From NCBI GenBank assembly GCA_016647705.1, contig CM028338.1:17629577-17693576 (forward strand): a stretch of 64,000 nt of DNA, given 5' to 3'. The notes under the pieces were generated by a model, which worked only from the letters and a program-made list of their open reading frames with translations, had not been told where the DNA came from and ran no database searches. This document shows, piece after piece, positions 1 through 10,081 of this stretch; within the stretch, counting starts at the first letter, position 1, and every line of letters begins with the position of its first letter. Position numbers and translations under genes: made by a program. Source of the DNA: Eucommia ulmoides. Lineage: Eukaryota; Streptophyta; Magnoliopsida; Garryales; Eucommiaceae.

Positions 1-1243
1 CCGATGATGAAATTATCCCCTAGTTGTTTTTCGAGGTCAATAATAATGCTCATTAATGTGTGTTTTGTATGCTTGGCATGTCATTTGGTAAAAGTTATTG
101 TGGATCCTAATTTGCACGAGCACGTAGACTCAATGTATAACTATTCAATTGATTTGAGGTTGATTATTCATTAGCCAAATTCATGATAATTTTAGGGATT
201 CTAGAACCTGATTGAGGGAAACTTGAGGCGAAATCCTAGGTGAGGTAGTTCAGGAGATATGATTTAGGCATTCGTTTGATTCGCTTGAGCCTTTGAAGCT
301 TACCTTGTAAAATGTTTATCCCTCGTTACCCTGTCGAAGCTTGTAAGCCATTTCAATTCTGAACATGTAACAAATACCCTGGCCGACAAAACGTTTTCCA
401 AATCTATGTCGCTAAAACGAAGGTACAATTTAAGATGAAATCAAGTTGGCATTTGCAAATGCTAACTGAAGTTAGCAATTGGGTTTTGGGCAAACTTTTC
501 ATTGGCTCGGTATTCGAGTACTCACTTCTCATTTTTCTTTCATTTTTCCCACACCCGTGAAGTTGTAAAATCGAATAAGATTGGGGGTGTGGTATTCTAA
601 AAAAAAAAAAAAAAAAAGCATCATATGTAATTATAGTTTTATTTTCGTTTCTTTTTACAAGTGAGTACAACGTCTTTAAATGTTTGTTCAGGGATGTTTT
701 GAATTTATCTTTGGGGTTATGAGTGTGATTGAGCACCAAGCGTTGTGCCTAGGGTATCGTTGAATTATAACGTTTACCTGTTTTCTATTCCCGATATACC
801 CTTGGCCAAATTTTACAAACTGAACCAAGTCCTTTTGATCTTTTTGAATTGCTTAGCCTACATTAGTGGAGAGTGGAACCCAGTTAGGCATATGGATATC
901 CTAATCCTTTATGGTTTAAGTTGTGAGCTTTATTAGTGAATAATCTAACCAATTGTTGGATAGTTGTATAATTGAGTTTTCGCACACACACTTGTGCAGG
1001 ATCTAGAATGACGTTTACCATTATTGAATGTTGAAATTCTATAACACCACATGGTGCGATTTTATTCTTGAACTCGATATGATTGGGGGCCATTGAGGAA
1101 AAATGTTTTGGTTGATTAGTTGAATTCAAAACTCACATGTCGTTGTTTTTAGTTCGTTTGAGTTTTTCTTCGTTGTGATAGTTTATTTTCTTATTTGTGT
1201 ATTTTTGCTTAAGGACAAGCAAACGTTTGAGTTTTGGGGTATT
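1..1243 (+). mobile_element. 3' half of a Tat-like internal region (copy A0, cut by window start)
   Basis: This stretch aligns along its whole length with 4130-5374 of element A, with shared blocks such as the start CCGATGATGAAATTATCCCC and the end in a G-rich polypurine tract. It is non-coding: I see only stop-filled frames. It holds a G-tract followed by an A-run (599-617) and ends at the PPT-like GTTTTGGGGTATT just before the LTR at 1244. Because an LTR and then a second internal region follow, this is the tail of an upstream copy sharing LTR A1. Confidence 0.8.
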
Positions 1244-2673
1244 TTATGAGTAGTTTATTTACCAACAAATCAAGTACTTTTAGATTCAAATATTTGTGTG
1301 TTTTCAAGCACTTTTGTTAGTTTAATGTGTTTTTGTATTGTTTTATATATTTTTGAATAAATGGTGAAAAGATGCAAATTATGTATAGGTGCAGTAACTT
1401 CAAGACCAATTTTGAACAAGATCCAATTCAATTTTGGAAAAACTCAAAACATGGACATTGTAGATCTCTTTCTTATCGTTCCATATGTTTTTGCATCAAT
1501 TAAATTGTAGTTTAAAGGGGAAAGTTATGGCCAAAAGAAGAATCTAGTATTGACACTACCTGAACCACCGTTGCAGCGAACTTTTCCACCACTGTAGTTG
1601 TGATCCGGCAGTGAGTTTACTGCCCTTTCACCGCTGCAGCGGTGGGAAACACCACTGCAGCAGTCCAGCACCAGCTGTAAAGTATTTTTCTTGATATTTT
1701 GAGATATGTTTGCATCTTCTACTTGATCCCACTCATTTCCATCAGACCTAAAACATTTTTGGGAACATTTTGGGAGCTCCAAACCATATCAACCAAGAGG
1801 AGAACACAAATTCAAGAAGAAGAAACTATCTCGGAGCGGTTTTAACATCGGTTCTTCAGATAACGGCTAGTCCCCTTTATTTATCTCTTTATTTCTTAGT
1901 TTGTCGGTTGTTTTGATTATGTTTGGCTTATTTCTAGTTACATATTGGGCTATGGCCATGTGTAGCTAAACATATATTGTTTAGGGCTTGATGTAGTTCA
2001 TGAAAACGTGCTTTGAATAAATCGATGTTTTGTTAACGATCGTTTATCTTTATCTAATTGTGTTTATCGTTCTTCCACTTCTATTATATACTTGTTATGA
2101 TATATTGAGAATACGGGGTTTGACCCTCGGGAGAGGTAACCTCGAATTCGAACTAGGGTTTAAACACAATGTAACGATCTAATAACTCGAGAGAGTATTA
2201 GAATGTATGCAATCCGTGAGGTTGGGGAGAGACTCATGTGATCAATGTCATATAAACACTAGGCAGGGACATCGGCATTGACGCGAAATCACATATTCAT
2301 TCACTTTACACTCGGGAGAGGTAGTGAGTGATATTTCAATACCTAGATTGCCGGACAGTGTGAATGCTGTTAATGCAAACTAGATTAAATCGAACGCATT
2401 TAAATGAACGAAGTTAATCCCTAGACAATTTACTCCCTTAAACATCAATATTAGTATATTAGTTTAATTAGTTTAATTAACTTAGTTTAGTAAATTATAT
2501 TAACAAAAACTATAAATTTGAATCGCCTAAATAAAGTTCGGTTATGATAATTGAGGTACTTAGTGACAATCTAATCCAATCCCTGTGGATACGACAACCC
2601 TTACTCTTCCAACTATACTAAAACTTGACCCGTACACATGTGGTGAAAGTAGGAATGTAATATTCCGTTACCA
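1244..2673 (+). repeat. LTR A1 of Tat-like Ty3/gypsy element A
   Basis: The start is TTATGAGTAGTTTATTTACC, where sister LTRs have TGATGAGTGG, so the first TG has mutated. The end is TTACCA, followed by AGTTTT and the primer-binding site. It pairs with LTR A2 (5375-6694). It carries GC-rich palindromes at about 1558-1680, including a perfect 16-bp one, CACCGCTGCAGCGGTG, at 1629-1644. It also carries the block around 1400-1530 ('AACATGGA...TTGTA...TTATGGCCAAAA') shared with LTRs B, I2 and J. Length is about 1.43 kb. Confidence 0.85.
1558..1680. promoter_or_regulatory. Palindrome cluster in LTR A1
   Basis: Imperfect copies of CCACCGCTGCAGCGGTGG occur four or five times in about 120 bp, the best being 1629-1644. 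The position is upstream of the probable U3/R boundary. That it is a regulatory site is inference; what is seen is the clustering and the palindromy. Confidence 0.5.
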
Positions 2674-2679
2674 AGTTTT

Positions 2680-2697
2680 TGACGCCGTTGTTGGGGA
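2680..2697 (+). other. Primer-binding site, tRNA-Asp type
   Basis: TGACGCCGTTGTTGGGGA differs at two positions from TGGCGCCGTTGCCGGGGA, the complement of the plant tRNA-Asp 3' end used by the Tat/Athila lineages. It lies 6 bp after the LTR end. Confidence 0.85.
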
Positions 2698-2811
2698 TTA
2701 GTTTTTAGATTATTGTTGATATTGTGAGTAAATACCTTGATTTTAATTTAGGCATTTATTTTGTTTATAATTTTTCTTTTTAGTTTTGTTTGTTTTACGA
2801 GGTGCTTGAAG

Positions 2812-3815
2812 ATAGATCATCAACAAGTCCTCATGTATTTCTTTCAACGAGATTCCGAGCTATTTTTTTGTGCTTGGGATAGATACAAAGAGTTGTTATT
2901 CCGGTTCCCAAATCATCATTTCTCAAGGGAGTGTTAATTACTGAATTTCCTCGACGGGTTACAAGCACAACGAGAACATGGGTAGAAGGAGGAAATGGTA
3001 CCACTTCTTTCTACGACTTACCCGCAGATGAAGCCTATTTGTCGTTGGAAGACATGGCCGAGTTGGACTATCAGATTTGGAATTTTTCAACAAGTCACCA
3101 AAACTTGGGGGATAATTCCAACATTTCGGCACCATGGATTGACACATCGGACCAACATGTGGAGTCTTCCCCCACCCTGGAAGAAATGTTCGCTATTGTT
3201 ATGGGGAAAACTCAAATTTTCTTGAGGAAAATGCAAAACCATCTTAATGAGTATGAGGATTGACTTGATAATATTGAGACGATCTGCACTGAAATCGACA
3301 CTACCGTAAAGTCTCTTAAGATGCAAATCGGTCAACTTATTTGCTTAATTGAGACCGAGTCTGAAGCAGTGGCACTAAGAGACGAACAAGTTGCATTCAA
3401 TTGTGAAGGCCACCGGGAGGAACCGAATACAAACGGGAGGAACTTAGGTTTGTTCAATGATGAAGATTCGAATGAGATGGAAACCCAAGCATAGATCAAC
3501 GATTGTGATTTTTTACCATTTGAGATCCAACTATTGATGCCGCTACCGATCCAAGAAGATCACATTTATGAGGATCCAATGTGGCTCAATTGTCCTCCAC
3601 CACCTTTTGCTCTGTTCATTCATGCCAACCAAGCACAAAATCTGGAGTTGAGTCTTGTTGAGAGTTTGAGTCGAACAATGCCACATTTTGCCAAGCTTTA
3701 GGGCGTTAAGAATCAAGACCCGTATGTGGTGTTGTACGATAGTTACTATGGATGGAAGCCACTAACGAGCACTTTTCCATGTCAAGTCGAGGACATTAAA
3801 CCAAACGCTTCTTAG
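2812..3815 (+). pseudogene. Decayed gag fragment of Tat-like element A
   Basis: The start is set by alignment with element B, where ATG stands at 21034; here it has become ATA. The longest open piece is 2931-3263. Conserved islands include RTWVEGGNGTTSF, a DMAEL..QIWNFST block and SAPWIDTSDQ. The pattern 'CAWxxY..L....PNH...(L)xxFxxxL..xTRxWVEGG' resembles the retrotransposon gag domain (Retrotrans_gag) of Athila/Tat elements, with an acidic C-terminal part ending near QDPYVVLYDSYYG. In-frame stops and at least one frameshift break it. No protease, RT or integrase follows, so the element is non-autonomous. The assignment to gag rests on motif spacing and is moderately secure. Confidence 0.6.
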
Positions 3816-3828
3816 GAGGCAACCCAAG
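3811..3828 (+). other. Conserved stem-loop 1 (CTTAGG-AGGCAA-CCCAAG)
   Basis: A 6-bp stem with one mismatch and the loop AGGCAA directly follow the gag-like frame. The same element occurs at 22056-22073 and, perfectly paired, at 50407-50424. The surrounding GGACATTAAA...CGCTTCTTGGGAGGCAACCCAAG is a block I recognise from many plant Tat/Athila elements. Confidence 0.6.
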
Positions 3829-3871
3829 TTTTCAAAATAAATTAGATCATCACCGCAGACTTCATTCAGAT

Positions 3872-3886
3872 GCGAGATTGTCTCGC
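3872..3886 (+). other. Conserved stem-loop 2, followed by donor-like AGGTACGTG
   Basis: GCGAGA-TTG-TCTCGC is perfectly paired and is followed by CTCCCAGGTACGTG. Counterparts lie at 22112-22134, 37262-37289 and 50462-50484. Confidence 0.6.
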
Positions 3887-4711
3887 CTCCCAGGTACGTG
3901 TTCAAAACCCCTTTCGTCACTATAATGCATACTATATTTCAATTGTTGAGATCGATGATTGGGTCACTATGGACACTGCCCGTTCTGAATTTGGGGGTGT
4001 TGATGTTTAGTATGTTTAATTGTTGTTAGTTGTGTAGATTTGTTTAATTATATGTATGTTTGTTTGTATAGTATGTTTATGTTGTAGTTGTTGTTGTATG
4101 CTGAGTTTTGCGTTCTTCTGGGCCATTACCCGATGATGAAATTATCCCCTAGTTGTTTTTCGAGGTCAAGGGTAATGCTCATTCATGTGTGTTTTGTGTG
4201 CTTGACATGTCGTTTTGGTAAAAGTTATTGTGGATCCTAATTTGCACGAGCACGTAGACTTAATGTATAGCTATTCAATTGATTTGAGGCCGATTATTCA
4301 TTAACCAAATTCATGATAATTTTAGGGATTCTATAACCTGATAGGGGGAAACTTGAGGTGAAATTCTAGGCGAGGTAGTTTAGGAGATATTTAGGCATTT
4401 ATTTGATTCGCTTGAGCCTTTGACGCCTGCCTTCTAAAATGTTTATCCATCATTACCCTATCGAAGCTTGTAAGCCGTTTCAATTCTGAACACGTAACAA
4501 ATAACCTATCCGATAAAACTTTTTCCAAATCTATGTCGCTAAACCGAAGGCACAATTTGAGTTGAAATCAAGTTGGCATTTTCAAATGCTAACTAAAGTG
4601 AGTGGCTGGGTTTTGGGCGAACTTTTTATTAGTTCGATATTCAAGTACTGACTTTTCATTTTTCCCACACCCATGAAATTGTAAAATCGAATAAGATTGG
4701 GGGTGTGGTAT

Positions 4712-4715
<4 letters not shown>

Positions 4716-4745
<30 letters not shown>
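4716..4745 (+). repeat. Poly-A run at a conserved internal position
   Basis: Thirty A residues follow GGGGGTGTGGTATTCTT. The homologous position is also a homopolymer at 599-617 and 38265-38288 (A), at 25262-25278 (T) and as a short A-run near 51324. Confidence 0.9.
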
Positions 4746-4748
<3 letters not shown>

Positions 4749-5374
4749 GCCATATGTAAATATAGTTTTATTTTCGTTTCTTTTGACAAGTGAGTACAAC
4801 GTCTATACATGTTTGTTTAGGGTTGTTTCAAATTTATCTATGGGGTTATGAGTGTGATTGAGTACCAAACATTGTGCCTCAGGTATTGTTGAATTATAAC
4901 GTTTACCTATTTTCTATTCCCGATATACCATTGTCCAAATTTTACAAACCTAACCGAATCCTTTTGATCTTTTTGAATTGCTTAGCCTACATTAGTGGAG
5001 AGTAGAACCTAGTCAGGCATATGGATATACTAATTCTTTACGGTTTAAGTCGTGAGCTTTATTAGTGAATAATCCAATCCGGTTGTTGGATAACTGTATA
5101 ACCGAGTTCTCGCACACACACTTGAGCAGGATCTAGAATGGCGTTTATCGTTATTAAATTTTGAAGTTTTAGAACACCACATGGTACGGTTTTATTCTTG
5201 AACTCGATATGATTGGGACCGTTGATGGAAAATGTTTTGGTCGATTAGTTGAATTCAAAACTCACATGTCGTTTTTTTTTTTGTTCGTTTGATTTTTTCT
5301 TCATTGTGATAGTTTATTTTCTTGTTTGTGTGTTTTTGCTTGAAGACAAGCAAACGTTTGAGTTTGGAGGTATT

Positions 5375-6694
5375 TGATTAATGGTTTATTTACTAACAAA
5401 TCAAGTACTTTTAGATTCAAATATTTATGTGTTTTCAAGCACTTTTGTTAGTTTAATGTGTTTTTGTATTGTTTTATAGGTTTTTAAATAAATGGGTAAA
5501 AAGATGCAAATTATGTACAGTTGCAGTAACCTCAAGGCCAATTTTGAACACGATGAAATTAGATTTTGGAACAACTCAAAACATGAAAGTTGTATATATC
5601 TCTCTTATCTTCCATATGGTTTTAAATCACCTCAATCGGAGTTTGAACGTGAAAGTTATGGCCAAAAGACGAATCTGGTATCGGTACTGCCTTGACCACC
5701 ACTGCTGCGAACTTTTCCACCGCTATAGTGGTCCGACACCAGCTGGAAAATGTTTTTCTTTATATTGAGATATTTTTGCATCCTATACTTCATCCCACTC
5801 ATCCCATAACATTTTGGGAGCTCCAAAACATATTAACCAAGAGGTGATCACAAATTCAAGAAGATGAAACAATCTTAGAGTGATTTTAGCATCGGTTCTT
5901 CAAATAACGGCTAGTCTCATTTGTTTCTCTCTTTATTTCTTAGTTTGGTTGGTTGTTTTGATTATGTTTAGCTTGTTTCTAGTTGAATATAATGCTATGA
6001 ACATGTGTAGTTAAACATATATTATTTAGGGCTTGATGTAGTTTATGAAAACGTACTTTGAATAAATCGATATTTTGTTAACGATTGTTTATCTTTATCC
6101 AATTGTGTTTACCGTTCTTCTACTTCCCTTATATGCTTGTTATGATATATTAAGAATACGGAGTTTGACACTTGGGAGATGTAACCTCAGATTCGGACTA
6201 GGGTTTAAACACAACGTGACGATCTAATGACTCGGGAGAGTATTAGAAAGTATGCAATCCATAAGGTTGGGGCAAGACTCGGGTGATCAATGTCATATAG
6301 ACGCTAGATGGGGACGTCGGCGTTGACACAAAGTCACATATTCATTCACTTTGTACTCGGGAGAGGTAGAGAGTGATATTTCAATACCTAAATTGTTGGA
6401 TAGTATGAATGCCATTAATGTAAATTAGATTGAATCGAACGCGTTTAAATAAACGAAGTTAATCCCCATAAAATTTACTCTCTTAAACGTTAATATTAGT
6501 ATATTAGTTTAATTAACTTAGTTTAGTATATTATATTAACAAAAACTATAAATTTGAATCGTCTAAATAAAGTTCGGTTATGATAATTGCGGTGCTTAGC
6601 GGTAATCTAATCCAACAACCCTTACTCTTCTAACTATACTAAAACTTGACCCATACACTTGCAGTGAAAGTAGCGACGTAATATTCCGCTACTA
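5375..6694 (+). repeat. LTR A2 (3' LTR of element A)
   Basis: It starts TGATTAATGGTTTATTTACT directly after the PPT and ends GCTACTA, matching the LTR A1 end TTACCA with one C-to-T change. Relative to A1 it lacks part of the palindrome cluster; the remaining copies are near 5695-5745. Length is about 1.32 kb. The flank at 6695 shows no duplication of sequence before A1, as expected if A1 and A2 bound the middle unit of a tandem arrangement. Confidence 0.85.
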
Positions 6695-6727
6695 GTTGAC
6701 CTGTTCATTCTTTGGTTCTGAACACCG

Positions 6728-6903
6728 TAGGCTTGGATATGCCTAAATATGGGCCTCTTCGTGAGGCCATTAGTCTTGCATAGAAGACTGCCGAAGTTAG
6801 TACCTAGCTAGGCTTATCATTCTTCGGCCTAGATAACCCATTGGGTCTGTTTGTCCTAGATCAGATTTTAGACTCGATCTAACCCATTTAAGGCTGCAAG
6901 CCT
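6728..6903. other. Chain of seven short perfect hairpins
   Basis: Perfect stems follow each other: TAGGC/GCCTA (6728-6745), GGCCTC/GAGGCC (6752-6768), GTCTT/AAGAC (6773-6788), GCCGAAG/CTTCGGC (6790-6828, enclosing the palindrome CCTAGCTAGG at 6803-6812), ACCC/GGGT (6836-6846), TAGATC/GATCTA (6857-6881) and AGGCT/AGCCT (6891-6903). There is no matching long ORF and I do not recognise the family. It could be a structured transcript or the remnant of a mobile element. Confidence 0.5.
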
Positions 6904-7449
6904 ATGTCAGTTATGAGTGGGAGATCAGAACCCGCCGACTGTGTTCTTCGTTTTGTCCGGTCGACTATTGTTTCCGAACTCCGGCACCGATTTGGCCTGC
7001 CAACACTTCGATTTATCCTTGAATATCGAAAAACACATCATCCAAATAAAAACAAAAACAAGTTGTTTGAACACTTGGAATTGGATTGAAAACAGAAAAT
7101 AGTAAAAACCTAAATGGGAATTTGGATTTAATCAAGCAAAGGGTTGAAAAAATTGGGTTGAAGTGGGATAAATTCTTCAAATTTTCCCCCTTAAAAAGAA
7201 GATAAATTTGGGAAATCGACAGAGAGAGAGAGAGAGAGAGATGTCGTATATGAAACAAAAAGTTTCAAGGGTAAAGGGAATGATTGAGATTGACCAATTG
7301 ACCATTCGATAATAGTCAGATGGTCACGAAAGGTAATGAGATGAACTTTTCGATTTGCTTCGGGTTCGTTGAATCTTTAGAATTCTTGGATTTCTTGAAC
7401 TATTTACACTATTGTCCCTTAATTGTTCATTTAATGTCACTCTAGGTCC
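6904..7449. other. Unassigned sequence with an (AG)n microsatellite at 7221-7241
   Basis: Overlapping frames of about 61 codons at 6904-7102 show no recognisable motif and look like chance frames. A clean AG dinucleotide run covers 7221-7241. Confidence 0.5.
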
Positions 7450-7668
7450 AAAAGCAATTTCAAAATAATTCGTTACCAAACGCAATTTGGTTCTTAGAAG
7501 GAAACAGAATTATGCAAACAAAACGCGATTTTGTTCCCAGTATAAAACAAAATTCTGTTAGTACCAAATGCAATTTTATTCCAAGAAAGAAACATAATTC
7601 TTAACTCAACCCATCTCATCCCATCCCAGGTGGGATGGGAAAAGTGGGAACACAAACCAAATGCTACC
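7450..7668 (-). mobile_element. Fragment of the same MITE family as 7737-8567
   Basis: It shares alternating 'CAAACGCAATTTTGTTCC', 'CCCATCTCATCCCATCCCA' and 'TGGGAACACAAACCAAATGC' motifs with the inverted terminal part of the complete element next door, and ends ACC before TTA (7669-7671). One end appears lost. Confidence 0.4.
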
Positions 7669-7736
7669 TTAGTGGCTTTTGATTAGAGTGTCTGCTTTTC
7701 TCTTCCTATTTCTAATAAATTGACATTAAGAATTTA

Positions 7737-8567
7737 GGGCCCGTTTGGTAACTGTTTCATGCCTATCCCATGCAGTGGGATGAGATGGGATGATAATTTT
7801 GTTTCCTTCTTAAGAATAGAATTGTGTTTGGTAACAACAATGTATTTTTGGATCTGGGAATAGAATCGCGTTTGGTAACGATTTTATCCAAAAAATCAAG
7901 AACGGACTCTAAACCACAATCATGAAATCATCAAGCAATCAAACCCTAAACCACAATCAAGAAATCATCAAGTAATCAAACCCTAAATCCCAATCGAAAT
8001 CGAAATCAAACCCTAAACCCCAATAGAAATCGAAATCAGGAAGTACAACCTGTCTTTTACCGTGTTTTGATTTCGATTTTGAGTTTCGATTTTGATTTCA
8101 AAATTTAAACCCTAAGCAGACAACGAAAATGAGAACGACAATGAGGCGAAGACGATGGCGATGAACACGGTTGAAGAAGAAGAATGACAAAGAAGGATGA
8201 CGAACCAGATGAGGACGGAGGACGCAAAGAACACGGTTGAAGAAGAAGCAGACGAAGACGATAGAGAAGGAGTAGACAAAAACAATGACGACGATGGCAG
8301 ATGGAGAAGAAACAGATGAAGAAAATGACGGTAATGGAGGATGGAAAAAACAGCCGTGTCTTTTTTTGGTTGGGAATGAGATGGGAATTATGAGAAACAA
8401 CATTTTTTTGTTTCTCACTTCTTAAAAAAAAGTGAGAATGATTCTTAGTTTTGGGAAGGGAATGGGAACCGAAACAGATTTACCAAACGCTATGCCAAAA
8501 AAAAAATCCAAAAAATCTGGGATTGGGATGAGAATTTTTGGGATGGTAACAGTTATCAAACATGGCC
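7737..8567. mobile_element. PIF/Harbinger-like non-autonomous element (MITE), 831 bp, TSD TTA
   Basis: The terminal inverted repeats are GGGCCCGTTTGGTAACTGTT on the left and GGCCATGTTTGATAACTGTT on the right (read inward). Both ends are flanked by TTA (7734-7736 and 8568-8570), the duplication typical of PIF/Harbinger and Tourist-type elements. The inside has repeated 'AATCAAACCCTAAA' and a purine-rich GAA/GAC stretch (8110-8345). The minus-strand frame over that stretch (8098-8418) is a low-complexity Phe/Ser/Val-rich artefact, not a transposase. Confidence 0.65.
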
Positions 8568-8689
8568 TTAGTTTTTATTTTGGAGTATTCTGAAAATAAT
8601 AATATATTTGGTAAAACTTATTGTTTTAAAATTATGAGAACAAAATAAGTTTTCTTACAATATTTTTTTTTGTCTTTAAATTTATGGTG

Positions 8690-8830
8690 GTCAGTAGGGT
8701 GGTGGCAGCGGCCGATGTGGTGGTGGTGACTGACGAGGTGGTGGTGGCCATCGTGATGGTTGCAACTAGTGGGGTAGTAGTGCCTGGCAGGTTAGTGGTG
8801 GGCCTGCTGGCCGGAAAGGTGGTAGTGAGA
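8690..8830 (+). repeat. GGT/GGC-rich low-complexity tract
   Basis: About 140 bases of GTGGTGG-type repeats stand out in AT-rich flanks. A glycine-rich reading is broken by stops. Identical short flanks ('ATTTTGAGAACAAAA' type) on both sides suggest it is the core of an old MITE-like element. Confidence 0.4.
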
Positions 8831-9049
8831 ATAATTTTGTAGGAGAATCAATATTTTTTTCTTTCTCAGATTCTAAAAAAATTCAAAGATTATTCCAAAT
8901 TACTCTTAAAATTTTGAGAACAAAAATATTTTTACTAAATGCAATTGCGTATATTAATTTCAAAATTTTGAGAACAAAAACAAAAATCAAGGACGAAAAT
9001 AGTAGGAAAACAAACCTATTAGGAGTTTCTGCCAAATGGTACTATTTTG

Positions 9050-10073
9050 TAGGGGTGGTCATGGGCCCGGAGGCTCGCCCAGCCCAACCCTATTTGTTTA
9101 GGGCTTGGACTTGGTGTTTGAGCCCATGGCTAGAATTAGGGCCCAAAGACTAAGGCCCGTTCATTTTTAGGGCCGAGTTAGGGCTTGGCCATTTTTGTTT
9201 AGGGCAGGCCCGGCCCGAACGTTTTTAAAAATATAAAACAAAAATATTTATATATATCTGCATAACATAATAAAGTGAGACTTGAGTGGCCATTTTGTAA
9301 TTTTCAGTTTGAGTTTACTATTTTTCAAATATGGTCATAATAATAATTTAGCAAACTTTGGGCCAATTGTGTAATTTTCACTCGGTAGTAGCTTCTAGAG
9401 AACTTTTGGTCCATTTTGCTATTCTGCCCTTTTGGTTCATCTGATTCAGAATTTAGAGAGATAAAGAAGAGATGAGGAGCTTTGGCGACATTTATCGCAC
9501 TACATCATCGTCGGCTATCATAGAAGATTAAATCGGCCACTCCACGAGATCATCAGTTGTCGAAGATAGAGAGAAAGAAAGCGCGACAAAGATACGGCAA
9601 TCCACTCCACTAGACCGTCGTCGGATGCTCTCGGCCACCTCATCTTTCATCGGTGATGAAAGATAGAGATAGAGGCATGGAAGATAGACGAAGACACAGA
9701 GAACGCGACGAGGCTACGTTGCTCTAGCGGCATTCCACAGTATTAATATCTCTCTTCTCTCTACATGTATTCTCCCATTCTCTATTTATATTATTGTGTT
9801 TTCAGAATTATTTGCTACTCGGATTTGCCTAAAATATTCTTTTTCGTTGCGATTTAGGAAGGATATATTCACTGCTTGCCTTCCGTTCATAGGGTTTGTT
9901 GACAACTTTGGCATTTCTTTAGGGTTTTCTTCCCAGATTAAGGATTGTATAGTATTTAATTTTAGGGTTGGGCAGGCCCTAGGGTCGGGCTTGGACATAA
10001 TTATAGGGCTCAACCGTAGGGCCGGGCCGGACTCGGGCTTGGCAGTTTTCTGTAATACCCATGACCAGCCCTA
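9050..10073. mobile_element. hAT-like non-autonomous element, 1024 bp, 8-bp TSD
   Basis: The left end is TAGGGGTGGTCATGGG and the right end, inverted, is TAGGGCTGGTCATGGG. The flanks are CTATTTTG (9042-9049) and CTGTTTTG (10074-10081), an 8-bp duplication with one change, which is the hAT signature. Subterminal regions are dense in GGGCCC/GGCCCG motifs (9060-9220 and 9960-10050). No transposase frame is visible; the 9796-10170 frame runs across the right end and is spurious. Confidence 0.75.
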
Positions 10074-10081
10074 CTGTTTTG

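Larger units (their letters stand above)
3829..5374 (+). mobile_element. 3' non-coding internal region of element A with PPT
   Basis: Apart from stem-loop 2 no coding capacity is visible. It holds three G-tracts: TTTGGGGGTG after 'GACACTGCC' at about 3990, ATTGGGGGTGTGG at 4697-4709, and the terminal PPT-like GAGTTTGGAGG at 5360-5370 immediately before LTR A2. A 30-nt A-run lies at 4716-4745. The segment 4130-5374 duplicates 1-1243. Confidence 0.75.

Noticed and set aside
404..739. 111-codon minus-strand frame
   Set aside because: It runs through a poly-A/poly-T tract and LTR-retrotransposon internal DNA; the homologous frame at 4589-4810 does not keep its sequence or length.
1525..1782. Minus-strand frame with Cys/Gly-rich composition
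   Set aside because: It is a reading of the palindrome cluster in LTR A1. Similar frames at 26220-26444, 33255-33557, 39144-39416 and 48323-48797 arise in the same way.
2680..2697. tRNA-Asp gene fragment
   Set aside because: Only the 18-nt complement of the tRNA 3' end is present, just inside an LTR, as expected of a primer-binding site.
6728..6903. tRNA or tRNA-derived SINE
   Set aside because: No A and B box sequences and stem lengths do not fit a cloverleaf.
8098..8418. 106-codon minus-strand frame
   Set aside because: Complement of a purine-rich tract inside a MITE; low-complexity Phe/Ser/Val translation.
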